Origin: Bolinopsis microptera
Lineage: Eukaryota; Ctenophora; Tentaculata; Lobata; Bolinopsidae
Direction of reading: 5' to 3'
Length of the DNA stretch: 64,000 bases
NCBI RefSeq assembly: GCF_026151205.1
Contig: NC_087076.1
Span: 10,886,902 to 10,950,901 of the forward strand
The notes beneath the pieces are model-generated. The model did no database searches and was not told the origin of the DNA. It was given only the letters and a program-made list of their open reading frames with translations. The position numbers and the translations under genes are program-made. Positions 10,493-20,361 of this stretch are shown in pieces (position 1 is the first letter of the stretch; every line of letters begins with the position of its first letter).

Positions 10493-10503
10493 AAATAGGT
10501 ATA

Positions 10504-12516
10504 ATGATGGAGTGCAGGAGTATTCAGAAAGCATTGGTGCAGCAACAAAAAATCAGCGAGGAATCCAGGAAGAAGAGTTTCTGCCGACTAATGCTTCTTG
10601 GGAAAGTTAAACAAGCCACCAAATTTGTTGACAGTTCCAATGACACCTTAGGAGTTCACAGCCTAACAGCAAACATTAAACAGGTCCTTGGGGAGAAACA
10701 CCCTCCTGCTGTTAAAGCAGATCCAGTTGTTCTGCACCCTCACAGTACTCCTCCACCTCAGGAAGTGATATTTGAGAGGATTGACGCAGAGACCGTCAAG
10801 AGGGCTTGTTTATATTTGGATGGATCAGGCGGCCCAACACTAACGGACTCAGATTTGTGGAAGCATATCATCTGCAGCAAATCATTTGGCAAAGCATCAG
10901 TGACACTTGCTGAGTCAATAGCAATTGTTGCAAGGCGCCTTTGTAGAGAAGATATCCATCATAGCTGTCTGAAAGAGTTCACTGCATGCAGATTAATCCC
11001 TCTTGATAAAGGCCAGGATAAGAACGGGAAACCTGGCGTAAGACCAATTGGAATCGGCGAGATATTGCGCAGAATCATCGGAAAAGCAGTTATAATGTCT
11101 TTCAAAACTGATATACAATATGCTGCTGGCCCACTGCAGACCTGTGCAGGGCTCAAATCAGGAATAGAGGCTTCCATTCATGCAATGAGACAGATCTGGG
11201 AAGACAGTGACACTGAAGCAATACTACAGGTTGACGCTGATAATGCGTTCAATCGTCTTAATAGAGAAGCAGCCCTTCACAATGTTCATGAGATCTGTCC
11301 TCCGCTCTATCAGTATCTAAAGAACCACTACCAAAAGCCAGCAGACCTGATCATTAATACTACCGAGGACCACTACCAACTTAAGTCTGAGGAAGGTTCA
11401 ACTCAGGGAGATGTAGCAGCAATGGCATTCTATGCGTTAGGGATCAAGCCTCTAGTAGATGACCTAGCCACAGCCTCCAAGCCCAGTGTTTGCAAACAAT
11501 CTTGGTATGCAGACGACAGTAGTGCTGGTGGAAAGATTGAAGGTATTAATATATGGTGGGATACGCTGTTGGAGCAAGGACCAAAGTATGGATACTACCC
11601 AAAAGCCAGTAAGACCGTCCTGATTGTGAAGAATAGCGAGGACCTAGATCTTGCGCAGAAAGTATTCTCAGGCACTGGTATTAAAATTGAGTCTGAAGGA
11701 GAACGCCATTTGGGTGCAGCAATTGGCAGCGAAGCTTTTAAGAACAAATATGTCTCAGATAAAGTCCATAAATGGTGTCAGGACATCAAGCTGTTGTCAT
11801 CAATTGCTGTTGAGGAGCCCCAAGCTGCTTTGACTGCATATACTAAGGGAATTTGTCACCGGTGGACGTTCATTCAGAGGACCATCCCGGGTATAAGTCA
11901 CTTGTTTCAACCATTGGAGGATTGCATCAGAACAGATTTTATTCCAGCAATCTTGGGTAAGAACGTATCAGACTTGGACCGCTCCATATTTGCATTGCCA
12001 GTCAGACATGGTGGCCTAGGTATCTCCAACCCAGTTGAAAACTGCAATAGAGAATTCACAGCCTCAGTCACCATCACAAAAGACCTCACAGACCTGATTA
12101 TCAACCAGCAAAACACCCTTGAACATTACAACATGTCAATTCAAAATGACACTATAAAAAGTCTCAAGGCAATCAAGGAGAAACACTTATTTACGGTTAG
12201 CAAATCAATAGAGGACAGTGTAAGAGATCCCAACCTAAAGAGATCTCTCCAGTTCATCAAAGAGAAAGGTTCAGGATGTTGGCTTACTGCACTTCCATTG
12301 AAGAGATTTGGCTACTCCCTGAACAAGATTGAGTTCCGTGATGCTCTGTACTTGCGTTATGGTTGGGAGATCCCTAACACCCCATTTCACTGTGCTTGTG
12401 GAGAGAGAAATAATGTGAATCACACACTTATATGCAAGAAAGGTGGCTATGTTTCTATGAGACACAACAACATCCGCGATCTAAATGCAGAGCTGCAGCG
12501 TAGTATGCAGAGCTAG
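10504..12516 (+). CDS. LINE copy 1: reverse transcriptase with C-terminal CCHC motif
   Basis: The 670-residue frame contains the reverse-transcriptase palm: LIPLDKGQ, GVRPIGIGEILRR, the catalytic Asp in LQVDADNAFN, EGSTQGDVAAMAFY and the YADDSSAGG box (the Y-x-D-D catalytic pair). Near the end lies C-x-C-x7-H-x3-C followed by RHNNIRD, the zinc motif that precedes the restriction-like endonuclease in R2-type elements. The frame stops at 12516. The endonuclease continues in a different frame from about 12520, so a one-step frameshift separates RT from endonuclease. The start Met at 10504 is the first available and may not be the natural one. Confidence 0.85.
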   Translation: MMECRSIQKALVQQQKISEESRKKSFCRLMLLGKVKQATKFVDSSNDTLGVHSLTANIKQVLGEKHPPAVKADPVVLHPHSTPPPQEVIFERIDAETVKRACLYLDGSGGPTLTDSDLWKHIICSKSFGKASVTLAESIAIVARRLCREDIHHSCLKEFTACRLIPLDKGQDKNGKPGVRPIGIGEILRRIIGKAVIMSFKTDIQYAAGPLQTCAGLKSGIEASIHAMRQIWEDSDTEAILQVDADNAFNRLNREAALHNVHEICPPLYQYLKNHYQKPADLIINTTEDHYQLKSEEGSTQGDVAAMAFYALGIKPLVDDLATASKPSVCKQSWYADDSSAGGKIEGINIWWDTLLEQGPKYGYYPKASKTVLIVKNSEDLDLAQKVFSGTGIKIESEGERHLGAAIGSEAFKNKYVSDKVHKWCQDIKLLSSIAVEEPQAALTAYTKGICHRWTFIQRTIPGISHLFQPLEDCIRTDFIPAILGKNVSDLDRSIFALPVRHGGLGISNPVENCNREFTASVTITKDLTDLIINQQNTLEHYNMSIQNDTIKSLKAIKEKHLFTVSKSIEDSVRDPNLKRSLQFIKEKGSGCWLTALPLKRFGYSLNKIEFRDALYLRYGWEIPNTPFHCACGERNNVNHTLICKKGGYVSMRHNNIRDLNAELQRSMQS

Positions 12517-13042
12517 AGATGTAGCGACTGAGCCAGCATTGATACCCCTTGATAATGAAGAAATTGTTGGTACCAATGCTGATAGAGCTGCACCTGATGT
12601 ATCCTCACGAGGTCTCTGGAGCACATTTGAACGAACATTCTTTGATGTCTGTGTTACCCACCCCAACTCACCCACATATGACAAAAAAGATATGGAACAG
12701 ATCTATAAAGCTCATGAAATGAGGAAAATGAAAAAGTACAACAACAGAATCATCCAGGTGGAAAAAGGCACCTTTACCCCACTTATATACTCAACAAATG
12801 GCGGATGGGGTCCACAAGCCACAAGATACCACAAGAGACTCGCTGAAAAACTATCCCAGAAGAGAGGAGAAGACTATGCGGCTATTATGTGTTACATGCG
12901 CACCAGGATTAGATTCTCAATTCTCAGGAGCACCCTGATAGCGGTCAGGGGTGAGAGAGGGAGACGGCAAGCGTATACATTGCCAGTCAGTGTAACTTCG
13001 TTTAACTTGATACCTGCCACCATGGACTATGAATGTTTCTAG
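12517..13042 (+). CDS. LINE copy 1: restriction-like endonuclease domain (shifted frame)
   Basis: This frame continues the RT protein (RARDVATEPALIPLDN) and carries PDVSSRGLW..FERTFFDVCV, a PD...D pattern of the PD-(D/E)XK endonucleases used by RLE-type LINEs, then a basic tail ending ATMDYECF at 13042. The track frame begins at an ATG overlapping the RT end, but the protein logic needs a frameshift within the repeat GCAGAGCT...GCAGAGCT (12487-12514). Copy 2 has exactly the same break. Confidence 0.75.
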
Positions 13043-13413
13043 ACACTATCCTTTTGATATTGAGATATTGGTATCTCAGATCACGTGTACACCGTTCCTT
13101 TTTTTATTTTTTATGACACAGTAATTTATTGACACTCACAGCTATAATTTTAATCATTGAATCAGTATTTTTATCTATTAACTTATTACACATTTGTGCT
13201 CTGCTTTAGCATCACTTGACTATTTTAAAAAATTGTTTGTTCAGGCCATGACCTTATAGTCAGCCAATTGGCCATTGCTATATTATGTGTATATTGTTTG
13301 AATATTCTTATACAGCAGCATCACCCCCAAAAAAAATTAATTTAAATTATTCTTTTTCTCTCGCTTTTTATACAGCAGTCTATGTAGGTTAAAGTTAGAC
13401 GACAGTTTGGTCC

Positions 13414-15409
13414 TCAGACAGTTTCCTTACCAACCTAAGTCTGAGGAAGGTTCAACTCAGGGAGATGTAGCAGCAATGGCATTCTATGCGTTAGGGATCA
13501 AGCCTCTAGTAGATGACCTAGCCACAGCCTCCAAGCCCAGTGTTTGCAAACAGTCTTGGTATGCAGACGACAGTAGTGCTGGTGGAAAGATAGAAGGTAT
13601 TAAGATATGGTGGGATACGCTGTTGGAGCAAGGACCAAAGTATGGATACTACCCAAAAGCCAGTAAGACCGTCCTGATTGTGAAGAATAGCGAGGACCTA
13701 GATCTTGCGCAGAAAGTATTCTCAGGCACTGGTATTAAAATCGAGTCTGAAGGAGAACGCCATTTGGGTGCAGCAATTGGCAGCGAAGCTTTTAAGAACA
13801 AATATGTCTCAGATAAAGTCCATAAATGGTGTCAGGACATCAGGCTGTTGTCATCAAATGCTGTTGAGGAGCCCCAAGCTGCTTTGACTGCATATACTAA
13901 GGGAATTTGTCACCGGTGGACGTTCATTCAGAGGACCATCCCGGGTATAAGTCACTTGTTTCAACCATTGGAGGATTGCATCAGAACAGATTTTATTCCA
14001 GCAATCTTGGGTAAGAACGTATCAGACTTGGACCGCTCCATATTTGCATTGCCAGTCAGACATGGTGGCCTAGGTATCTCCAACCCAGTTGAAAACTGCA
14101 ATAGAGAATTCACAGCCTCAGTCACCATCACAAAAGACCTCACAGACCTGATTATCAACCAGCAAAACACCCTTGAACATTACAACATGTCAATTCAAAA
14201 TGACACTATAAAAAGTCTCAAGGCAATCAAGGAGAAACACTTATTTACGGTTAGCAAATCAATAGAGGACAGTGTAAGAGATCCCAACCTAAAGAGATCT
14301 CTCCAGTTCATCAAAGAGAAAGGTTCAGGATGTTGGCTTACTGCACTTCCATTGAAGAGATTTGGCTACTCCCTGAACAAGATTGAGTTCCGTGATGCTC
14401 TGTACTTGCGTTATGGTTGGGAGATCCCTAACACCCCATTTCACTGTGCTTGTGGAGAGAGAAATAATGTGAATCACACACTTATATGCAAGAAAGGTGG
14501 CTATGTTTCTATGAGACACAACAACATCCGCGATCTAAATGCAGAGCTGCAGCGTAGTATGCAGAGCTAGAGATGTAGCGACTGAGCCAGCATTGATACC
14601 CCTTGATAATGAAGAAATTGTTGGTACCAATGCTGATAGAGCTGCACCTGATGTATCCTCACGAGGTCTCTGGAGCACATTTGAACGAACATTCTTTGAT
14701 GTCTGTGTTACCCACCCCAACTCACCCACATATGACAAAAAAGATATGGAACAGATCTATAAAGCTCATGAAATGAGGAAAATGAAAAAGTACAACAACA
14801 GAATCATCCAGGTGGAAAAAGGCACATTTACCCCACTAATATACTCAACAAATGGCGGATGGGGTCCACAAGCCAGTAAGCCACAAGATACCACAAGAGA
14901 CTCACTGAAAAACTATCCCAAAAGAGAGGAGAAGACTATGCGGCTATTATGTGTTACATGCGCAACAGGATTAGATTCTCAATCCTCAGGAGCACCCTGA
15001 TAGCGGTCAGGGGTGAGAGAGGGAGACGGCAATCGTATACATTGCCAGTCAGTGTAACTTCGTTTAACTTGATACCTGCCACCATGGACTATGAATGTTT
15101 CTAGACACTATCCTTTTGATATTGAGATATTGGTATCTCAGATCACGTGTACATCGTTCCTTTTTTTATGACACAGTAATTTATTGACACTCACAGCTAT
15201 AATTTTAATCATTGAATCAGTATTTTTATCTGTGCTCTGCGTAATGCATCACATGAATCAGTTTTTTAATCTATTAACTTATTACACATTTGTGCTCTGC
15301 TTTAGCATCACTTGACTATTTTTAAAAATTGTTTGTTCAGGCCATGACCTTATAGTCAGCCAATTGGCCATTGCTATATTATGTGTATATTGTTTGAATA
15401 TTCTTTTCC
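13414..15409 (+). mobile_element. LINE copy 2, 5'-truncated
   Basis: From about 13428 this copy follows copy 1 from 11370 onward with scattered substitutions. It starts inside the reverse transcriptase (from just before KSEEGSTQGDV, keeping the YADDSS box) and reaches the same 3' end. A 9-bp repeat GTTTGGTCC at 13405-13413 and 15410-15418 probably represents the target-site duplication, with about 14 extra bases at the 5' junction. The truncated RT frame runs 13431-14570. The endonuclease frame (about 14574-15000) is further altered near 14870, where a short duplication (AGCCAGTAAGCC) shifts and shortens it. Confidence 0.85.
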
Positions 15410-15779
15410 GTTTGGTCCAAAATCACAACCCCTGCAACATTTAGAGGATTTGGTTGTTGCACTCTCTCGCGACATTTTATTATCGAGAATTCATCTACCT
15501 TACTCGGGATTATTATAACCGGGATAAAGTGGTGGGTTTTGGAAGATTCCGCCATATTTTTCCCGGTCAAAAATTTTACCAGTCATAAAAAAACCCGCCG
15601 ACTCAGACTATGGGGTTCCAAGGGGGTGGTGATCATCATATTTTACCTGAAGTCTCATGTGTGCTAGAGAAGACTTTTGAAGCAGTGGATGGAGGGCTGT
15701 AACTTTATTGGCGGTTGCTACCATAATTTCGTTATAAAAATCACAATTTGGTTATAGAAATCAGATTTCAGGGTGGACC

Positions 15780-16076
15780 GTGATTCTCACTTTTCTTGCC
15801 CATGAAGTGAGTAAACTTTGCCACTATTTCATGCTCCACGGTGGATTGATTACTGGAGCAGTTGAAGATGCAAAGCCAAGACGTTCCCCAATACCAAGCG
15901 GTGGGCAGGAAATTAAGCTCCGGCTGACCTTCAGAGCAGTAGCCCCATTAGCGGACAAAATGAAAGTCTTGTTAAGACAACAATACAACTTCGAATTTGA
16001 CGGTCAGCAGCAGGGGGATATCAATAATGATAATGGAGGGGAAATTAGCGATAATGAGAATGAGAATACGCTTTAA
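15780..16076 (+). CDS. Small unrecognised frame with acidic tail, inside the TA-flanked element
   Basis: A 98-codon ATG frame encodes a protein with a hydrophobic start (MILTFLAHEVSKLCHYF), a basic middle and an Asp/Glu/Asn-rich C-terminus (GGEISDNENENTL). It lies between the left end of the outer element and the nested element. Composition is protein-like, but I recognise no family. It could be a remnant of a captured exon or of an element-encoded protein. An acceptor-like AAATCAG sits just upstream at about 15756-15771, so the ATG may not be the true start. Confidence 0.3.
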   Translation: MILTFLAHEVSKLCHYFMLHGGLITGAVEDAKPRRSPIPSGGQEIKLRLTFRAVAPLADKMKVLLRQQYNFEFDGQQQGDINNDNGGEISDNENENTL

Positions 16077-16128
16077 TGAAGATTTGACTTATTATTGCTA
16101 TAGATTTATTTTCCTTTAAATACTAGAC

Positions 16129-18095
16129 GGGCACTTTCAAAAACATCTGTCACGGAAAAAATGTTAAAATTTGCCAAAAATCAGTTTTTGTGGCATAATT
16201 TGGTGGATAATTTTTGGAACGGAATGAAACTCCAGGATATGGTGTGCTATACCCTAACCTTTACTATCTGCCACTTTTTGTTTCGATTTAGGGCTAAATC
16301 TGGTGGATAAAAGTGAAACAGACCAATCCACTTCAGGTGGCCTTTAAAAATATTTAATTCCATCTAAACTCCTAAAATATGATTGAGACTTAACAATAAT
16401 CGTTATAACTTCATAATTTCATAAGTAGGGCCGGGATTTTTCTTAAGGGCCAAATTTGGTGGATATATTTTTTTACCTCTTTTTTAAGACTGTTATTTGT
16501 TAGCTAACATCAATTTACTGGTCTTAAAATGATGCAAAGGCAATGTTAAATCTATGGCATCAACTATGAAGTACAAGATTCAAGTTAAAAGGCTATTTTT
16601 GGTGGATATAAGTCAATATTAATTAGTTAAACACGTAAATGTTACCAAAATATCAATAAATAAGACATCATCATGATTAGAAACAGTTGAAAAAGATGAA
16701 ATATAAGATGTTGAACATTTATGCATAAGGTACTATGGCATTTTAAGCATTCAGGGCCAATTTGGTGGATAATTAACTCAAAAATACTTAAAATATCGAC
16801 CTGGATATTTTGATATCCATCAATTTTGGCCTTAAAAGTCGGCTTGAGCTTATCACATTTTGTGCTGAACAAGAAAAAGGTCTAAACAAACCAATATCAG
16901 TGTATGATTTCATAATCGAGCAAATCTAAGGCCAGAAATAGTGGATAAAAAAGCAAATTTAACCGTTTTTAAGCTAATTTCTTAGGCATTTATCCACCAA
17001 AAACGGCCCTAAATGGAGAATGTTTGGAACGTTTACTTGAAACTATAGCCCTTCTTTTCGACCTCAGAGCAATGATTTTCAGCTCTTTCGATCTTAAGAT
17101 ATAATTATTGGGCGTTGAAAGTGGATCACATACGTTATCAGTCAAGAAATCGTTATTTCAATCACTGAGGTAGGTTATTCACATTTAATATCCACCAATT
17201 TTAACCTTAAAAGTCGTCTTCGACTGAAAATTCTTTTGAACTGACTCAGCAAAGGGGATTTTCTATCTAGAAACAGTTGTAGTTTCATGATAGAACACAT
17301 CTACGGCCAAAAATAGTGGATACAAAAGCAAATTTTCCCGTTTTAGTACTTTTATCCACCAAAAACAGCTCTGAAGGCTGAAAGGAAACAGTTTGTTAAG
17401 TTCGTATGAAACTATATCCATTCATTATGGCCCTAGAGCAATAATTGTATACATTTTCAGCTTCTAGACGAGATAATTGGGGTCTAACAATGGATAACCT
17501 GCATTATTGACTCAGAAATTGACTTAAAATTAAATCAATCTTGAAGCTCCAATATATCCACCAAAAATGGCCTAAAAATTAAATCTTCTATGCTATCATA
17601 AACTTGAAACGATTTCCAACCTGATCCGTTCACTGAGTAAAGCTGGTGAACTTGTTGACCAATATAATTTTTTCAGTTGAAAATTTTCGGTATTGAAATT
17701 TATTTCATCGTTTTATTATCCACCATATCTAGCCTTAAAATTGAAATCTTTCTTTGTTTTCGCCTTTTATCATAGAGGCATATCGATTTGCTACAATTCT
17801 ATCTTTAAATAATCACCATAAATTAACCACACGTAAAGTTACAGGCCAACAAATGATATATCCACCAAACCCCTCTGAAAAGTATATCCACCATTATTAG
17901 CCCTGATTTAAATGCGTGTATCTCTGCTCATAGACATAGTAGACATTCTATTCTTTTTGTAAAAGTTGAACTATCGCAAATCCTATGCTGAAAAAAAGTT
18001 TAATCAAAATATTGAGTTTATCCACCAAATGAGAGCTTCTAGAAGTTGAAATTTTTCCCGTGACAGATTCGTTAACATAGTTTTTGAAAGTGCCC
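16129..18095. mobile_element. Non-coding transposon built of oriented TGGTGGATA-motif arrays, nested in the TA-flanked element
   Basis: The ends are GGGCACTTTCAAAAAC (16129-16144) and its reverse complement (18080-18095). Both have a second matching block, TCTGTCACGG, slightly further in. A 4-bp direct repeat AGAC flanks the element (16125-16128 and 18096-18099). Inside, an extended motif close to AGGGCCAAATTTGGTGGATA recurs. TGGTGGATA is perfect at 16201, 16301, 16457, 16600 and 16763. Its reverse complement TATCCACCA is at 16991, 17199, 17353, 17554, 17717, 17859, 17884 and 18019. Degenerate copies lie at 16941 and 17316. All perfect copies left of about 16970 point one way and all right of it point the other. 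There is no gene. This fits a non-autonomous DNA transposon with subterminal transposase-binding sites; I cannot name the superfamily (a 4-bp duplication is seen in Academ and Sola elements, for example). Confidence 0.8.
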
Positions 18096-18347
18096 AGACG
18101 TGTCTTTTTTTCTATTTCTGAGTAATATCAGTAACTGTAATTTGAAATAACTTCTTTAACAAGTAACAAAAACAGAAATTTCGGTTGAAAATTTGTTGAC
18201 CTCTGAAAAAAAAACTTGAAAGGTCGGCCACCGGTAAATACATGACCGGGATAATTTGGCGGGTTTTGGGAAATTCCGCCATATTTTTCCCGGTTATTAA
18301 TTTTCCCAGTCATAAATTAACCCGCTATAATATTCCCGAGTAAGGTA

Positions 18348-18936
18348 TGCAGCTTTTTTATACGTATATCAATATATTGTTTCTCTATTTTCTGAATTAT
18401 GTATGTGGGTCCTTCAGTAAACATACTTTTTCGTATACTGTAACTCCCGAACGGTTGGGAATTATTCATATCGTACGATCTCCGGAGTTAAAGAAACAAT
18501 TTCAGACCTCATGATGCTTTTTCAAATTGTCTGATATCTTGAATATCTCGATATGCCATCTAATCGGCTGGTCTTGGTAATAAAGTGAAGATCATATTGT
18601 GATGATGAGCTTGCTAACCATCTCATTAATTTGCTTGAAAACCTCACATGAGTCGAGTAATGAGCAATTTATTGTGGGTGTCATTTACCTGATCATCTTT
18701 AACAGAGCTGATGAGTGCTGCGCAGCTTATCAGTTAATGATGTGCTCAGTCGATCCCACCAACTTACTAGATCCTGTAGCTGTTGACAGCAGACAGGGTC
18801 ACTCACATTATCGACACGTAGCTCCTAAATGAGCCTTGACATTTTGTGAGTCCATTCGGATTTAAATTCTGAACACAATACACTTATTTTAAACTGCAAA
18901 ATATGTTCAGCAGTAGCTTCATAAGTACTCTTAGGG
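18348..18936. other. Spacer upstream of the MIC13-like gene
   Basis: One 77-codon frame at 18599-18832 has no recognisable features and I do not call it. The stretch should contain the promoter of the gene starting at 19057. Confidence 0.35.
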
Positions 18937-19056
18937 ATGGCTTTGATGAGTGCAAGTTACTGTTTTACCTTTCAATATTTATTGTATCACTTTTTTGAAA
19001 GCCACTCAAACATTTTAAACTTTATTGTACATCTTAGGGAATGTGAATTGAAGAAC

Positions 19057-19783
19057 ATGTCTAAAATAATCCGTGGAACCATTCTAGCTGCAGCTGTTGG
19101 CAGTGCGACTGTCTTTGCAATTGGAGAGGCTAAAGTGCTTTGGAATGAGAATCAAATAACTGAGAAATTGAGCTATTCGTTTGAGGAATCAGATCGACGC
19201 TTCGGGAATGTCCTCACTCAGGTTAGTTGATTCAAAAGATTAAGCTCTATGATACAGGGGGCCTAAAGACAGTGAGCGTTAAATGGGCTGCTGACGTGGT
19301 CACTGTGTGCTGATTTAGATATATCTATGTAATATGACTTGTTATCATCACTCATTTTAATATGAAACATCGTTTCAAATTTTTTCCGAATAAATGTTAA
19401 TTATCCCAGTTTAAGAGTGTTTGAATGTTCATTCGATTTAGTTAAATATCTCTTGCGCATAGTACCTTATCTGAAATAAATAATGTGTCATTTCTGTGGC
19501 GATCATTTCAACTTCTTCTTCTAACATGTTTTTTCTTCAGGGTGTTAATGTAAGTGGATTGGTGACCTCTGCTAAGAAATCCTGGAATACAGGAATAATC
19601 ACATCTTGTCAATATTTACAAGAGAATTGTGATATTAAAGTTCTTGGTCGATTAGTTTCAAGTAAGTCAAAAGATGCATACAACAGCTTGATTGGAACTA
19701 CAAGTTCACCTGATGAGTCACATGATGAGTCACATGATGAGTCAAACTCTTCTACAGATAGCCCTTCAGAAGATAACTCATGA
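19057..19783 (+). CDS. MICOS complex subunit MIC13/QIL1-like protein
   Basis: Two exons, 19057-19221 and 19541-19783, join in phase 0 through CAG|GTTAGT and TTTTCTTCAG|GG to give 135 residues. The first Met in good context is MSKIIRG. It is followed by a single hydrophobic, Ala/Gly-rich membrane segment (ILAAAVGSATVFAIGEAKVLW), matching the N-terminal transmembrane segment of MIC13. Exon 2 holds SAKKSWNTGIITSCQYL, resembling the RDSWNAGIMTVMSAL stretch of human MIC13. The C-terminus is a Ser/Asp/Glu tail with a tandem SHDE repeat (DESHDESHDES). MIC13 bridges MICOS subcomplexes at crista junctions in the mitochondrial inner membrane. The match is short, so the identity is probable rather than certain. 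An AATAAA lies at 20143-20148. Confidence 0.6.
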
Positions 19784-19789
19784 TTGGTA

Positions 19790-20361
19790 TCATGTCGCGA
19801 TTTTATGTAGCTTCTTTATGGGCTTTGAATAGTTTAATTTATTACAACGGATGTAGAAAAGTTACTGGACATTACTTCGGGAAATAGGAATTATATTTGT
19901 GCTATTTTATGATACTTAAACTCAGCTAGAATTAATTTATTTGCATCATCTACATTCATAACTATTTTGCCAATATGAAATGTGCATGCATTTATTTTTT
20001 TGGGGTCATTTGCTCCTTCTATCTCATTTTCTATCTCATGTTGACTATCTTTATACAATAACGTTGTCTGAAACTCGATTGTAAAGTTTGTGTTGATCAC
20101 TCATAGTTGGAAAAAATGTTGTCTGAAAAATTATGCGATTTCAATAAAGTTTTATATTTCCTTGTTTTGAGTATGTTGACTGTGTGTTTATTTCATGACC
20201 TGAGCTACTGTCAGTTCTCTTATCAAATCTACATTGTACTCAATAAACAAATCTTAAAAATGCTTTTACTCTTGACGTCACTTTATCATCTGTAAAATAC
20301 GTTTAATCTATTTGCGAAACTCAATAATTGTTAACTAGTTACTAATTACCTAAGAACTAGG
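19790..20361. other. MIC13 3' region and carnitine-carrier upstream region
   Basis: This contains the AATAAA at 20143-20148 for the upstream gene. Frames on both strands are short and unsupported. The carrier ATG at 20362 follows directly, so its promoter must lie within a few hundred bases. Confidence 0.4.

Larger units (their letters stand above)
9437..13334 (+). mobile_element. RLE-type non-LTR retrotransposon (LINE) copy 1 with PHD finger
   Basis: The element is bounded by a perfect 17-bp direct repeat AATTAATTTAAATTATT at 9420-9436 and 13335-13351, so the edges are firm. It encodes a PHD-finger frame, a reverse transcriptase, and a C-terminal restriction-like endonuclease in a shifted frame. 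The 3' end is the ATTGTTTGAATATTCTT shared with two other copies, followed by a short A-rich tail. The 5' end opens with a tandem 21-bp duplication around 9434-9475 and no start codon ahead of the PHD frame, so the 5' end may be truncated. Two further copies (13414-15409 and 6993-7428) differ by only scattered bases, which points to recent activity. Confidence 0.9.
15498..18345. mobile_element. TA-flanked inverted-repeat element, interrupted by a second element
   Basis: The outer ends read CCTTACTCGGGA (15498-15509) and TCCCGAGTAAGG (18334-18345), each bordered by TA (15496-15497 and 18346-18347), as in Tc1/mariner-type insertions. Just inside each end sits a hairpin-forming block, GGCGGGTTTTGG..CCGCCATATTTTTCCCGG, in the same orientation at 15532-15570 and 18258-18296. 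The interior is interrupted by the 1967-bp element at 16129-18095; removing it leaves about 0.88 kb. No transposase is recognised. Confidence 0.7.
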
